Both the position numbers and the translations under genes were made by a program. Of a DNA stretch of 64,000 nucleotides, positions 17,925 to 26,851 are shown one piece after another. Positions within the stretch are counted from its first letter, which is position 1. The number at the start of each line of letters is the position of its first letter. Under the pieces are notes generated by a model. It was not told where the DNA came from, made no database searches, and was given only the letters and a program-made list of their open reading frames with translations. Origin of the DNA: Gracilibacillus oryzae (lineage in GTDB: Bacteria > Bacillota > Bacilli > Bacillales > Amphibacillaceae); assembly GCF_009498735.1 (NCBI RefSeq), contig NZ_ML762429.1:25195-89194 (forward strand), read 5' to 3'.

Positions 17925-19394
17925 TTATTCGCTTCCCTTCTCTATTTGAAATTTCATTGCAATAATGGTTCCTTTATTCTCGAATGACCACAACTTCAAC
18001 TCACCTCTATGCTTCTCTGCTATCCGTTTGGCAATATTCAAACCAAGACCAGTATTTTTGGACTGATAGGAAGTCCTTGCTTCTTCCCCTTGAAAAAATG
18101 GCTTAAAAATTGATTGTTTGTCCTGGATAGCTGGTCCCTCATTCTGGACGATAAGTATTGCCTGTCCTTTTCTGAACTGGTCTAGATCTGCTCTTGCTTC
18201 AGCAAAAGTCCAGTCAGGTAAACCGTTGGAAGTATCTATCACTGCAACCCCAATAGTTTTGTCTGTTTCTGTAAATCTTAACGCATTGCTCATCAAGTTA
18301 TCGAGATAGCGCACCATCTGCCGATCATTCATATAACAAGTTCCACTGACTAAGTTATCTTTCTTAAAATGGACTTGATGCTTTCTGGCAAGTTCATCAT
18401 AGCCTTCAAACAACATATCAAAAAACTCTTCTGCATCGACTTTTACTAATTCCATATCATATTGAGCTGACTGAAGCTTCGCATATAATGTGAGATCTTC
18501 AATCATTCCTTTGATATGAACTGATTTGCTTTTTATAATCTGCAGGTATTCCTCCTGCTCTGTATCGGAAAGGTTGCGTTCATTTTGCAGTGCTTCTGCG
18601 TATGCCTGAAGAGAAGTTAAGGGCGTTTTTATATCATGAGAAAAAGAAGCCATCATTAATTGCTTTTCCTCCTGCTCATGTTTAGCCTTGTTTTGAGCTT
18701 CCTTGATTTCATCCTGCATTTGTTCAAAATGCTGCATCAGCTGGCCAATTTCATCTTTTTTCTTATGCTCAAAATAGGTTGGCTTTTGAGTTGATGAGAA
18801 ATTGGACATCCCTTTCATCAATTTATTCAGCGGCATGTTCAGTTTTCTGTGTAGCATAAAGATAACTACAACATAGGTGATAAGAAAAAGGGTGAGTGAA
18901 ACAGCTATCATGATATTGCGTCTGTTTTGCACTCCTTCTACCCACTCTGAACGGTCAATGCTGATTTGATAAATTCCTACAATTTGATCATTCTGATAGA
19001 CAGGCTTTTTTACTGTAAAAGCATCATAGGACATATCATATTGATAAAGGTTTTTAAAAAGGAGTGATCGGTCCATCTTAAATAATGACTGCTCTTCCGT
19101 ATTAGACTGATAGATTCCCATCCCATCATACCGGTAAAGTTCCACAATAATACTTTCTTTATGGATTTCCTCAGGCAGCAGTTTTTCCATTTCATCTCTT
19201 GGTCTAATCTGATATAGTTGTGGTGACTGGAGCTGTTCTTCCATTGATTCCATCCGCTCATATAATTCAAACGAGTCGGCCAGAGCTTTTGACTGATCCC
19301 ATTCCTGAACTAAAATAAAGAAACCATATGCTGCGACAAGCGGAAGAAGCATTACAATCAAATAAGAAATCATCAGCCATGCCCGGATTTTCAT
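17925..19394 (-). CDS. Sensor histidine kinase
   Basis: 489 residues from the ATG at 19394, which overlaps the regulator stop as ATGA; an in-frame ATG at 19433 would lie inside the regulator gene. Two transmembrane segments (about residues 5-25 and 160-180) enclose an extracytoplasmic sensor of about 130 residues. HAMP, HisKA (FSHDIKTPLTSLQAYAEAL) and HATPase domains follow, with DNLMSNALRFT and NTGLGLNIAKRI. It should phosphorylate the response regulator encoded just before it. Confidence 0.88.
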   Translation of the reverse strand: MKIRAWLMISYLIVMLLPLVAAYGFFILVQEWDQSKALADSFELYERMESMEEQLQSPQLYQIRPRDEMEKLLPEEIHKESIIVELYRYDGMGIYQSNTEEQSLFKMDRSLLFKNLYQYDMSYDAFTVKKPVYQNDQIVGIYQISIDRSEWVEGVQNRRNIMIAVSLTLFLITYVVVIFMLHRKLNMPLNKLMKGMSNFSSTQKPTYFEHKKKDEIGQLMQHFEQMQDEIKEAQNKAKHEQEEKQLMMASFSHDIKTPLTSLQAYAEALQNERNLSDTEQEEYLQIIKSKSVHIKGMIEDLTLYAKLQSAQYDMELVKVDAEEFFDMLFEGYDELARKHQVHFKKDNLVSGTCYMNDRQMVRYLDNLMSNALRFTETDKTIGVAVIDTSNGLPDWTFAEARADLDQFRKGQAILIVQNEGPAIQDKQSIFKPFFQGEEARTSYQSKNTGLGLNIAKRIAEKHRGELKLWSFENKGTIIAMKFQIEKGSE

Positions 19395-20092
19395 ACTATC
19401 TGTTCTCCAATAAACCGGTAACCTGTTCCCCAAACGGTTTCAATCCATTTGGGCTCTTTCATTTGCTCATCAAGCTTATTACGAAGGCTTTTGATATGGA
19501 CATTAATCGTGTTATTCCCGATCCCTTCAACTTCACCCCATACATGCTCGTATAATTCGGCTTTGGTAAACGTTCTGTTCGGGTGCTGAACAAACAGTTG
19601 CAGTAAAGCAAACTCTTTCGATGTTAAAGGAATCTCTGTATCATAAGTGGCGACAAGCCGCTGTTCCATATTGATTGTCAGTCCATTATTGAAATTTATC
19701 TGATTTGATTGTGGCTCAATCCCTTGGTATCGCTGGTATCTTCGTAAATGTGATTTTACTCTGGCGACTAATTCCTCAAGACTGAACGGCTTGGTAATAT
19801 AATCATCTGCACCCAGATCCAATCCCTTGATCTTTGCTTCCTCTTCTAACTTTGCACTAATAATGAGCAATGGAATATCACTATTCAGCCTGATATTCTT
19901 GCAAAGTTGAAATCCATCCATTTCCGGGAGCATGAGATCAACAAGCACCAAGTCATACGTAGCTTGATTAAAATCCTCCCAGCCTTCCTTTCCAGTCGAC
20001 GCCCATGTAACCCGCATCCCCTGACGAAGAAGATGATCTCGGCAAATCCGGGCAATCTCTTTATCATCTTCTACAAGTAAAATAGAAACCAT
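19391..20092 (-). CDS. OmpR-family response regulator
   Basis: 233 residues from the ATG at 20092, with AGAGGAG 8 nt upstream (the ATG at 20110 has no ribosome site). The receiver domain has the acidic pair in LLVEDDKEI, the phospho-acceptor in LVLVDLMLPEMDG and Lys in YITKPFSLEE; a winged-helix DNA-binding domain follows from about residue 130 (LTSKEFALLQLFVQHPNRTF; GNNTINVHIKSLRNKL). First gene of the regulator-kinase-lipoprotein-sigma-like operon. Confidence 0.9.
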   Translation of the reverse strand: MVSILLVEDDKEIARICRDHLLRQGMRVTWASTGKEGWEDFNQATYDLVLVDLMLPEMDGFQLCKNIRLNSDIPLLIISAKLEEEAKIKGLDLGADDYITKPFSLEELVARVKSHLRRYQRYQGIEPQSNQINFNNGLTINMEQRLVATYDTEIPLTSKEFALLQLFVQHPNRTFTKAELYEHVWGEVEGIGNNTINVHIKSLRNKLDEQMKEPKWIETVWGTGYRFIGEQIV

Positions 20093-20224
20093 GGTAACTA
20101 CTCCTCTCACACTATCGATTCTAAAGCAAAATTTTTATCATTCTGACAATTTAATAATTATTTTATAATTTCATCCAACTCTTCACTACTATAGTAGAGT
20201 AATAGTAAAAAGAAAAGCTCTTTT

Positions 20225-20505
20225 CTTGCGACTTCCTGCTCTCTTCTTGCGACTTCCTGCTCCTTTCTTGCGACTTCCCGCTCTTCTTGCGACTTCCTGC
20301 TCCTTTCTTGCGACTTCCCGCCCCTTTCTTGCGACTTCCCGCTCCTTCTTGCGACTTCCCACTCCCTTCTTGCGACTTCCTGCTCCCTTCTTGCGACTTC
20401 CTGCTCTCTTCTTGCGACTTCCTGCTCCTTTCTTGCGACTTCCTGCTCCTTTCTTGCGACTTCCCGCTCCTTTCTTGCGACTTCCCGCTCCTTCTTGCGA
20501 CTTCC
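20225..20505. repeat. Tandem repeat array, 14 copies of a 20-22 nt unit
   Basis: The core CTTGCGACTTCC occurs 14 times without interruption. Copies are separated by 8-10 nt variable C/T-rich linkers such as TGCTCCTTT or CGCTCCT, giving a period of 20-22 nt. It lies between the terminator of the giant kinase gene and the promoter region of the response regulator. Reading frames across it give only repetitive peptides and have no ribosome site, so it is not coding. Unit length varies by 1-2 nt, which argues against selection on a reading frame. Confidence 0.9.
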
Positions 20506-20513
20506 TAAAATAG

Positions 20514-20544
20514 AAAAAATCCAGCGAAGCTGCTGGATTTTCCT
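20514..20544 (-). terminator. Intrinsic terminator after the hybrid kinase gene
   Basis: AAAATCCAGC and GCTGGATTTT arms around a short loop, with T-rich sequence on the minus-strand side. Confidence 0.8.
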
Positions 20545-20552
20545 AATATCTA

Positions 20553-23500
20553 TTATAGAGTTATGCTCTCATTCACTTCTGCTACTTGATCATATTCTCT
20601 TTCATCAATAATCGGGATAGAGAAAGCAAAAGCAGTGCCTTCGTTCACAATACTTTCCACCCATATTTCCCCATTAAGGCAGTGTATAATTTCTTTACTG
20701 ATAGCAAGACCTAATCCATTTCCGCTTGTTTTTCTTTTCGTATAATATCTGTCAAAAACATAAGGAATATCTGCTGGTAAAATGCCTTCCCCTTCATCTC
20801 TAATAGTGAAAATCGCCTGGTTTTTTTCTGAAATGGCTAAGCTTAGCTCGATTGTCCCTTTATCGGTATGCTTAATTGCATTGGATACCAGGTTAGCCAT
20901 GACCTGTTCCAGCCTCCCCACATCAACCTCAATCAATGGATATTCATTCTCTGAATCTACTAACAATCGATTATGAAACTCTAGTCCACTCTGCTCTACT
21001 TCCAATGCAAATACACTGCAGAAATGGTAGTATAACTGATCAACAGGGATGGCTTCCAGCGAAAATTGCATATTACCTGTTTCCAGTTTTGACAAATCAA
21101 ATAAATCTTTCATCAATGTATTTAAACCGCTCAACCGATTTTGGATTGTCTGGAGAAAGTCCTTTTGTTTGGCAGGATCCTGAACTATTCCATCAAGTAA
21201 TGCACGGACATATCCTTGGACAACAGTAACAGGTGACTGGAGATCATGGGATATATTTGATAATAAATGCTTCATCTTCTCTTTTGAATTCGTTAATTGC
21301 TGATTGACATCACTTAACGATTGATTCGATTCATTCAAAAGTTCTGTCCGCATTCTTACCTTTTCTTCTAGTTCTGAATAAAGATACGCATTTTCTATCG
21401 ATACAGCCGCTTGTGAGGCGATTAAATTCAGGAAATTCAACCGCTCACGGGTAAAGACATTTGTTGATTGATTGTTTTCCATATACAGTACGGCAACAAG
21501 CTTATCTTGATAAATAACCGGCAGACATAATACAGATTTGGCTTTTGTTTCTTGAATATAGCTGTCTTCAGTGAAATTGCCCTGCTCTCCGGCATTATCT
21601 AACACTACGACTTCTTTGCTATTCCTCACATAAGAAACAATTGCCTGGCAAAATCTTTGTTTATTTTCGCCCTTCATGGATAGCCCATTAAAATGGTGAT
21701 AAGAAACTAAGTCAAGCTCCCCATCTGTATGTAATAAAAAGGAGGCATGCTCCGCACCAGCATATGACAGCACAATTTCCATTAAACGGTTAATTAACTC
21801 TTCTAACACTACCTCACTTGAAATAATTTGGGCTGCATTAATAAAAGCATTCCTATCAAGGTGTTCCATTGGTACCATTCCACTTAGCACACTGTCTTTT
21901 ATCTGCAGCAGTAATTGAGGATAATCTTGTTTTATCTTGCTTGCAATATGTTTTGCACCCCAATTCAAAAATCCGTTATAGGCTTCTGTCATAAAAGACT
22001 TAGCATTTTGGGAGAGACCTGATGCCAGATAGAAATTAGCTGCACAGTAATTCGCAATCGCTGTATCCTGCAAAAATCCATTCGCTTCCGCTTGTTCAAT
22101 TGCCTCGTGATAAAGCGCCATTGCCTTTTGTTCCTTTTGGTTAAACCTCTCTAATTCCGCTTGAACCAATAAGTACTTATGTAAATAATTAGCAGGTGCA
22201 TGCTCTGCCCAGTTTTTTAATTTTGCAATATTCTTTTTCAATTTTTTTAAATTCATTCTTTTCTCAATAATATTTTTATCCATCAGCTTTATCAGCCATA
22301 ATGAATGATAGAAAAAATATTCAGGCGCCACACTGAGGACAAGTGTATTATCAACTAGTGGCTCTAATTCCTCCATTAGTAATAGCGCTTTTGTTTGATT
22401 ATCTAATAAATACGCTACCTGCAATCTTGTTGTCTTATGAATAATTGCTGCTGACTTATCATCAGTAAAGTCAGGAAAGTTCCATGTTGGTTGTTTATCC
22501 TGCACAGTTAGAACAGCAATCCACTCAGATAGTTCTGCAAGATAATCACTGGTTATAGCATATTCATTCTTTCGTGCAAACATTAACTGTCGTTCAATAC
22601 CTTCTTCTACCAGCTCTAAATGATCCCCTTTTATATATTGGGCCAAAACGATAAAAGCTCCATTGGCACCAGCCAGGTGCAGGTTCCCTGTTTCAATACA
22701 GATCTGCTGGGATTGTTCTAAATACTCCAGGTTATGGCGAATATGATTTTTCCAATGATTAACAAATGTACCGAAAACAAAAAATACCCGTGCTTGTAAA
22801 GCCCGCTCACCGGATCTTTTCACATGTTCAATAGCAAGCTTCCCAAATTGATAGCTTCCCTTATAATCGCCAAAGCCTGCACTCAGTGTTAAGGCATAAT
22901 TGTTATAGACAAGCGCAGATAAATCCATATCCCCAACCTTTAATGTCAGGCGCAATGCCCGCAGCATTAAAATTGTCGCAAGATTCTGATTGAAGTGATA
23001 GGTTGGTGCATTCGTATTAATTAATGTACGCAAAACTTCCCTTTGGTAAGAATCAGCTACAGGTGTAATCTTTAGCAAATCTTCACTCCGCCTGTTACCT
23101 AAAGCGAGTTTAGTTAACATATATTCCTTCGCCACTGTTAGTTTACCTGGATTGTTTCTTATATCTAAACCGAATAATCGCACACCTGCAAGGCCCGCTT
23201 CTGTGGCCTTCTCCACCTTGTGAATATGGATATACAGAGTAATTTTTAAATTATAAATAGATAGTTTCTCTTGCTTTGTTTTCGCATGTGCCAACATCTC
23301 TTCAAAAATAATTTCAGCCTCTTCAAAATGCTGATTTAAATATAGTGACTCCCCGTATCCCATCATTACTTTAAAAGTCTCTTTATAATTTAGGTTCCAC
23401 TTATCATCTGGCAATAACCGGAACGCCCTCTGATAATAATTCCAAGCTGTTTGATATGCTGCAGCAGTCTTCGCTTTCTCACCTGCTATCCGATTCCATT

Positions 23501-25751
23501 TAATTAGATCACTTAGTTGCCTTTCAGATAATCTCGATCGGCATATATTCAAATGGTTGACGAGTGCGAAGATATGAAACTCAATTTCCTTATCTGTATA
23601 ATTTCTTAATAGTTCCTCCGCAATTTTCAAATGGGTGAGCTCCTGCTCTTCTTTTGACATGGAGTTATAAAAAGCCTGTTGAATTTTATCATGCAGGAAA
23701 CAGTACATTGGCGGATGCTGTTTAAGCAATTGTTCATTTTCCTTTGGGTAAACCCATTTATAATGAATGTCCATTGGCAGAATCACGCCCTCTTCCAATC
23801 CATCCCACAATTGCTTTGCCATCGTTTCATAGCTTTCTCCTGTTATCGTACTTAAAAGTTTAAGATCAAACTTAATTCCGATACATGCGGCGATCTGTAA
23901 CAAACGCATTGTCTGTGCTGGCAATTTATTGATCTGTTTCATAATAAACTCAAGCATCGTATCAGTCAGCGGAATCTGGTGTAACTCGGCAAGATTTACC
24001 TTCCAGGATGCCGTGCTTAGATCAAAGCGAATAACTTGCTCCTGATAAAGCAAAAGAAATAGTTGGTTGATAAAGAAGGGATTTCCTTTTGTTATTCGGC
24101 AGGTCAATTCTGTCAAGGAAGCGAGAGACTCTGCTTTTAATCCGAATACTTCATTAATCCATTGTTCCATATCCGTTTTGGTCAAAGGGTGAACCGGAAT
24201 ACTGGCAGATATGATATCCTTTTCTTTCAATTGCTTTAAGAGGATTTCAAATGGGTGACCCACTTCCACTTCATCATCACGGTATGCTCCAATTATCAGT
24301 AAATTCCTTCTGCCAGGATTCAGCAATAAGTGTTTGATTAAGTCTATTGTTGCATGGTCAGCCCATTGCAGATCATCGATGAATAGAACAAGTGGATGGG
24401 TTCCGGTTGCAAAAACATCAATGAAATTTCTGACAACAAGTCTAAATCGGTTATGCACCCCTTGCGGCGGCAAGTCAGGTCCATTTCCTTGCTTGCCAAT
24501 TAACCATTCAATCTCAGGGAGAAAATTAGAAATTATCCATGCATTGTTAGCGAGTGCTGTGTTTATTTTATTTCTCCACATTTCTATACTGCTGTTGCTT
24601 TCTGTTAAGATTTGCTTTATTAAAGAACGAAATGCTTCTATTATCGGTGCATAAGGAATATGCTTTTGAAACTGGACAAACTTCCCTGCTGTAAAGTAAC
24701 CTCTTTTATTTAACAGTGGTTTTTGTAATCGCTGGACAAGTGCCGTTTTCCCGGTACCTGATGAGCCTGGTATAAGTACAATTGACGGTTGGCCATTTTT
24801 TACTTGCTCAAAGATTTCTATCAGCTTATTAAGTTCCTGCTCTCTCCCATAAAGTTTATGCGGCTTTTCTAAAACGGAGCGAGCATCAGATACCCCAAGT
24901 GGAAACTGAATCATTCCTTGGGTTGAGTGAAAATGATAAAAGCATTTCTCTAAATCCCGTTTTAACCCATCTGTACTTTGATAACGTTTTTCCGGCATTT
25001 TGTCTAACAGTTTCATAATAATATTGGAAATTACAATGGGGATAGCTTTATTCATTTCATGTGGAGGTCTCGGTGATTGAGCTAGATGGGCATGGATTAT
25101 TTCAGCTGGGTCGCTCTTGTCATGAAAGGGAACCTGGCCTGTTGCAAGCTGGTAAAGCAAAGCACCTAGTGAATACAGATCTGTGCGATAATCCACTGAC
25201 CGATTCATTCTTCCTGTTTGTTCAGGTGATAAATAATAAAGCCCTTCCAATTGGTTAGTTGCTGCAGATGCCTGCAACAGTTCACTTGAAAGCATTGTTG
25301 ACAGGTGAAAGCCCGTTATCCTCAGCTTGTCAGTACTCTCATCATACAAAACGTTATTTGGCTGAATTGCTTTATGGATAATATTATTTTGATGAATAGA
25401 GAAAAGAACTGTCGTTAAGTTCATTGCCATTTTCAAAAAATGATTTGTATCAAATGGCTGCTTTTTGTTTATCCATTCCGTTAAAGGCTCCCCATTAAAA
25501 TATTCCAGGATCACATATGGCTGTTCTTTATCTTTCTCCAATTGAACCGGCAGAAGTACACCATAAAGCTCTTTATCCTTTAGTGTATAGTATTCATGAA
25601 TCAATTCAGCTTTTGCGTCTGGATAGGCCTTATTGTTTATGGTTTTAATGAGCACTTTCCTTTTGTCATCAATGGAAACAGCATTGTACAGTGCCCATTT
25701 ATCAGAAAGAATCCGTTTGTCTGTCAATTGGTAATTCAATACTTTCTTCAT
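20553..25751 (-). CDS. Giant hybrid sensor: pseudokinase-STAND ATPase-GAF-histidine kinase
   Basis: 1732 residues with several domains. Residues 1-270 are a Ser/Thr-kinase-like fold: Lys36 (VLIK) is kept, but the catalytic loop reads HKAIQPNN (Asp replaced by Ala128) and the DFG position reads ITGF (no Asp), so it is predicted inactive. A STAND/AAA ATPase follows, with Walker A GSSGTGKT near 330 and Walker B LVLFIDDLQWAD. A long helical TPR-like middle runs from about 700 to 1290. The C-terminus has a GAF domain (about 1330-1490), HisKA (SNISHDLQSPVTVVQGY) and HATPase with GNGLGLAISKEI. No transmembrane segment is seen. The architecture is that of large cyanobacterial and myxobacterial hybrid sensors. 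The OmpR regulator at 26022 is the nearest possible partner. Confidence 0.9.
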   Translation of the reverse strand: MKKVLNYQLTDKRILSDKWALYNAVSIDDKRKVLIKTINNKAYPDAKAELIHEYYTLKDKELYGVLLPVQLEKDKEQPYVILEYFNGEPLTEWINKKQPFDTNHFLKMAMNLTTVLFSIHQNNIIHKAIQPNNVLYDESTDKLRITGFHLSTMLSSELLQASAATNQLEGLYYLSPEQTGRMNRSVDYRTDLYSLGALLYQLATGQVPFHDKSDPAEIIHAHLAQSPRPPHEMNKAIPIVISNIIMKLLDKMPEKRYQSTDGLKRDLEKCFYHFHSTQGMIQFPLGVSDARSVLEKPHKLYGREQELNKLIEIFEQVKNGQPSIVLIPGSSGTGKTALVQRLQKPLLNKRGYFTAGKFVQFQKHIPYAPIIEAFRSLIKQILTESNSSIEMWRNKINTALANNAWIISNFLPEIEWLIGKQGNGPDLPPQGVHNRFRLVVRNFIDVFATGTHPLVLFIDDLQWADHATIDLIKHLLLNPGRRNLLIIGAYRDDEVEVGHPFEILLKQLKEKDIISASIPVHPLTKTDMEQWINEVFGLKAESLASLTELTCRITKGNPFFINQLFLLLYQEQVIRFDLSTASWKVNLAELHQIPLTDTMLEFIMKQINKLPAQTMRLLQIAACIGIKFDLKLLSTITGESYETMAKQLWDGLEEGVILPMDIHYKWVYPKENEQLLKQHPPMYCFLHDKIQQAFYNSMSKEEQELTHLKIAEELLRNYTDKEIEFHIFALVNHLNICRSRLSERQLSDLIKWNRIAGEKAKTAAAYQTAWNYYQRAFRLLPDDKWNLNYKETFKVMMGYGESLYLNQHFEEAEIIFEEMLAHAKTKQEKLSIYNLKITLYIHIHKVEKATEAGLAGVRLFGLDIRNNPGKLTVAKEYMLTKLALGNRRSEDLLKITPVADSYQREVLRTLINTNAPTYHFNQNLATILMLRALRLTLKVGDMDLSALVYNNYALTLSAGFGDYKGSYQFGKLAIEHVKRSGERALQARVFFVFGTFVNHWKNHIRHNLEYLEQSQQICIETGNLHLAGANGAFIVLAQYIKGDHLELVEEGIERQLMFARKNEYAITSDYLAELSEWIAVLTVQDKQPTWNFPDFTDDKSAAIIHKTTRLQVAYLLDNQTKALLLMEELEPLVDNTLVLSVAPEYFFYHSLWLIKLMDKNIIEKRMNLKKLKKNIAKLKNWAEHAPANYLHKYLLVQAELERFNQKEQKAMALYHEAIEQAEANGFLQDTAIANYCAANFYLASGLSQNAKSFMTEAYNGFLNWGAKHIASKIKQDYPQLLLQIKDSVLSGMVPMEHLDRNAFINAAQIISSEVVLEELINRLMEIVLSYAGAEHASFLLHTDGELDLVSYHHFNGLSMKGENKQRFCQAIVSYVRNSKEVVVLDNAGEQGNFTEDSYIQETKAKSVLCLPVIYQDKLVAVLYMENNQSTNVFTRERLNFLNLIASQAAVSIENAYLYSELEEKVRMRTELLNESNQSLSDVNQQLTNSKEKMKHLLSNISHDLQSPVTVVQGYVRALLDGIVQDPAKQKDFLQTIQNRLSGLNTLMKDLFDLSKLETGNMQFSLEAIPVDQLYYHFCSVFALEVEQSGLEFHNRLLVDSENEYPLIEVDVGRLEQVMANLVSNAIKHTDKGTIELSLAISEKNQAIFTIRDEGEGILPADIPYVFDRYYTKRKTSGNGLGLAISKEIIHCLNGEIWVESIVNEGTAFAFSIPIIDEREYDQVAEVNESITL

Positions 25752-25859
25752 TCACCATCATCCCTAAATATGAAATTTTAAAATAAATTTAACTACACTT
25801 TAGCACCACTTTAACTTTGAAGATTATACTTTTTCTGGTAAGAGAAAAGGAGGATCTGT

Positions 25860-26027
25860 ATGATGGATACAGTGCAACATAATTCCGGTAATGAACAGAA
25901 ATTAGATAAAGAGTGGCTGGCTCTTCTTCTATTTGCTAAACACAATGGCTGCTCTGTTCAACAAGTAAAGGAATTTCTAAAAGAAAAGAAGATTATCGAT
26001 TCAGATCAGCAGCTGGAAAAACTATGA
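25860..26027 (+). CDS. SinI-like anti-repressor (55 residues)
   Basis: A short gene with AAGGAGG 7 nt before the ATG at 25860. The product contains the Sin dimerisation helix pair: LDKEWLALLLFAKHNGCSVQ followed by QVKEFLKEK. SinI proteins bind the SinR repressor and release biofilm and motility control. No SinR gene is adjacent. It lies divergent from the giant kinase and overlaps the tail of the convergent response regulator by 6 bp. The call rests on motif resemblance to SinI (LDQEWVELM...SPEEIRKYL) from memory. Confidence 0.72.
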   Translation: MMDTVQHNSGNEQKLDKEWLALLLFAKHNGCSVQQVKEFLKEKKIIDSDQQLEKL

Positions 26028-26744
26028 TTGTATTTCATTAAATTTATAACCTATTCCACGTACTGTTTCGATATACTTGGGAGTATTCGAGTCTGTCTCT
26101 AATTTCTTTCTCAGATTGCTGATATGTACCATGACTGTCCGGTAATCTCCTAAACTGTTTTCATCCCAGATCAATTCGAACAACTTCTCAACACTGAATA
26201 TTCTTTCAGGGTTTTGCGCTAACAAACATAAGATTTGATATTCTTTTGCCGACAATCGCAGAATTTCGCTGTTTAATTTCACGACAGCACTATCAAGGTT
26301 AATGACTAATCCTGGATAATCGATAACAGAGGTATCCTTTACGTACTCATCATTTTGATTATTTTTCACGGATAAGTTCCGGTATCTGCGTAAATGTGCT
26401 TTTATTTTTGCCAATAATAATGGCGGATTGGTGTTTTTCTCAATAAAATCGTCCCCACCGACGCTCAGTGCCAGGATTTTGTCCATATCATCATTTTTCG
26501 AGCTTAAGAATATGATTGGTATATCGGTTATTTTCTTCAGTTCCTGGCATAATTCATAACCATCCAGCCTAGGCATCATCACATCTAGTATGATTAAATC
26601 TGGTAATTGCTGTTCCACCATTGCCAGTGCTTCGATACCATCACTGGCAACTAGTACGTTATAACCATTTGATTTCATATATAATTCTATTAAAGAACGA
26701 ATATCTTGATCATCATCGACTATTAATATTGTTTCACTTGCCAT
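26022..26744 (-). CDS. OmpR-family response regulator
   Basis: 240 residues from the ATG at 26744, with GGGGAGG a short 4 nt upstream; the in-frame ATG at 26768 has no ribosome site. The receiver domain shows ILIVDDDQDIR, phospho-Asp in LIILDVMMPRLDG and FLSSKNDD. At the switch lysine position it reads DDFIEKNTNPP: the usual K-P pair is KN, a noticeable deviation. A winged-helix output domain follows (LSAKEYQILCLLAQNPERIF; YRTVMVHISNLRKKLE). No histidine kinase is directly adjacent on this transcript, so the giant hybrid kinase may be the donor. Confidence 0.87.
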   Translation of the reverse strand: MASETILIVDDDQDIRSLIELYMKSNGYNVLVASDGIEALAMVEQQLPDLIILDVMMPRLDGYELCQELKKITDIPIIFLSSKNDDMDKILALSVGGDDFIEKNTNPPLLLAKIKAHLRRYRNLSVKNNQNDEYVKDTSVIDYPGLVINLDSAVVKLNSEILRLSAKEYQILCLLAQNPERIFSVEKLFELIWDENSLGDYRTVMVHISNLRKKLETDSNTPKYIETVRGIGYKFNEIQS

Positions 26745-26851
26745 AATACCTCCCCTAACTTGTTTCATTCTACTGAATCTTTAACATTATTAGTAGTAAG
26801 ACTAAGTCTATCATTTCTAGTATATCAAAAGTGTACTCAACAAATAATAGA

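Noticed and set aside
20225-20505. CRISPR array
   Set aside because: Units are 20-22 nt with 8-10 nt linkers that are near-identical, not unique spacers of about 30 nt, and no cas genes are visible.
20226-20513. Plus-strand frame giving LRLPAPF-type repeats
   Set aside because: It only reflects the tandem nucleotide repeat; the unit length varies by 1-2 nt so the frame is not preserved by selection, and no ribosome site is present.
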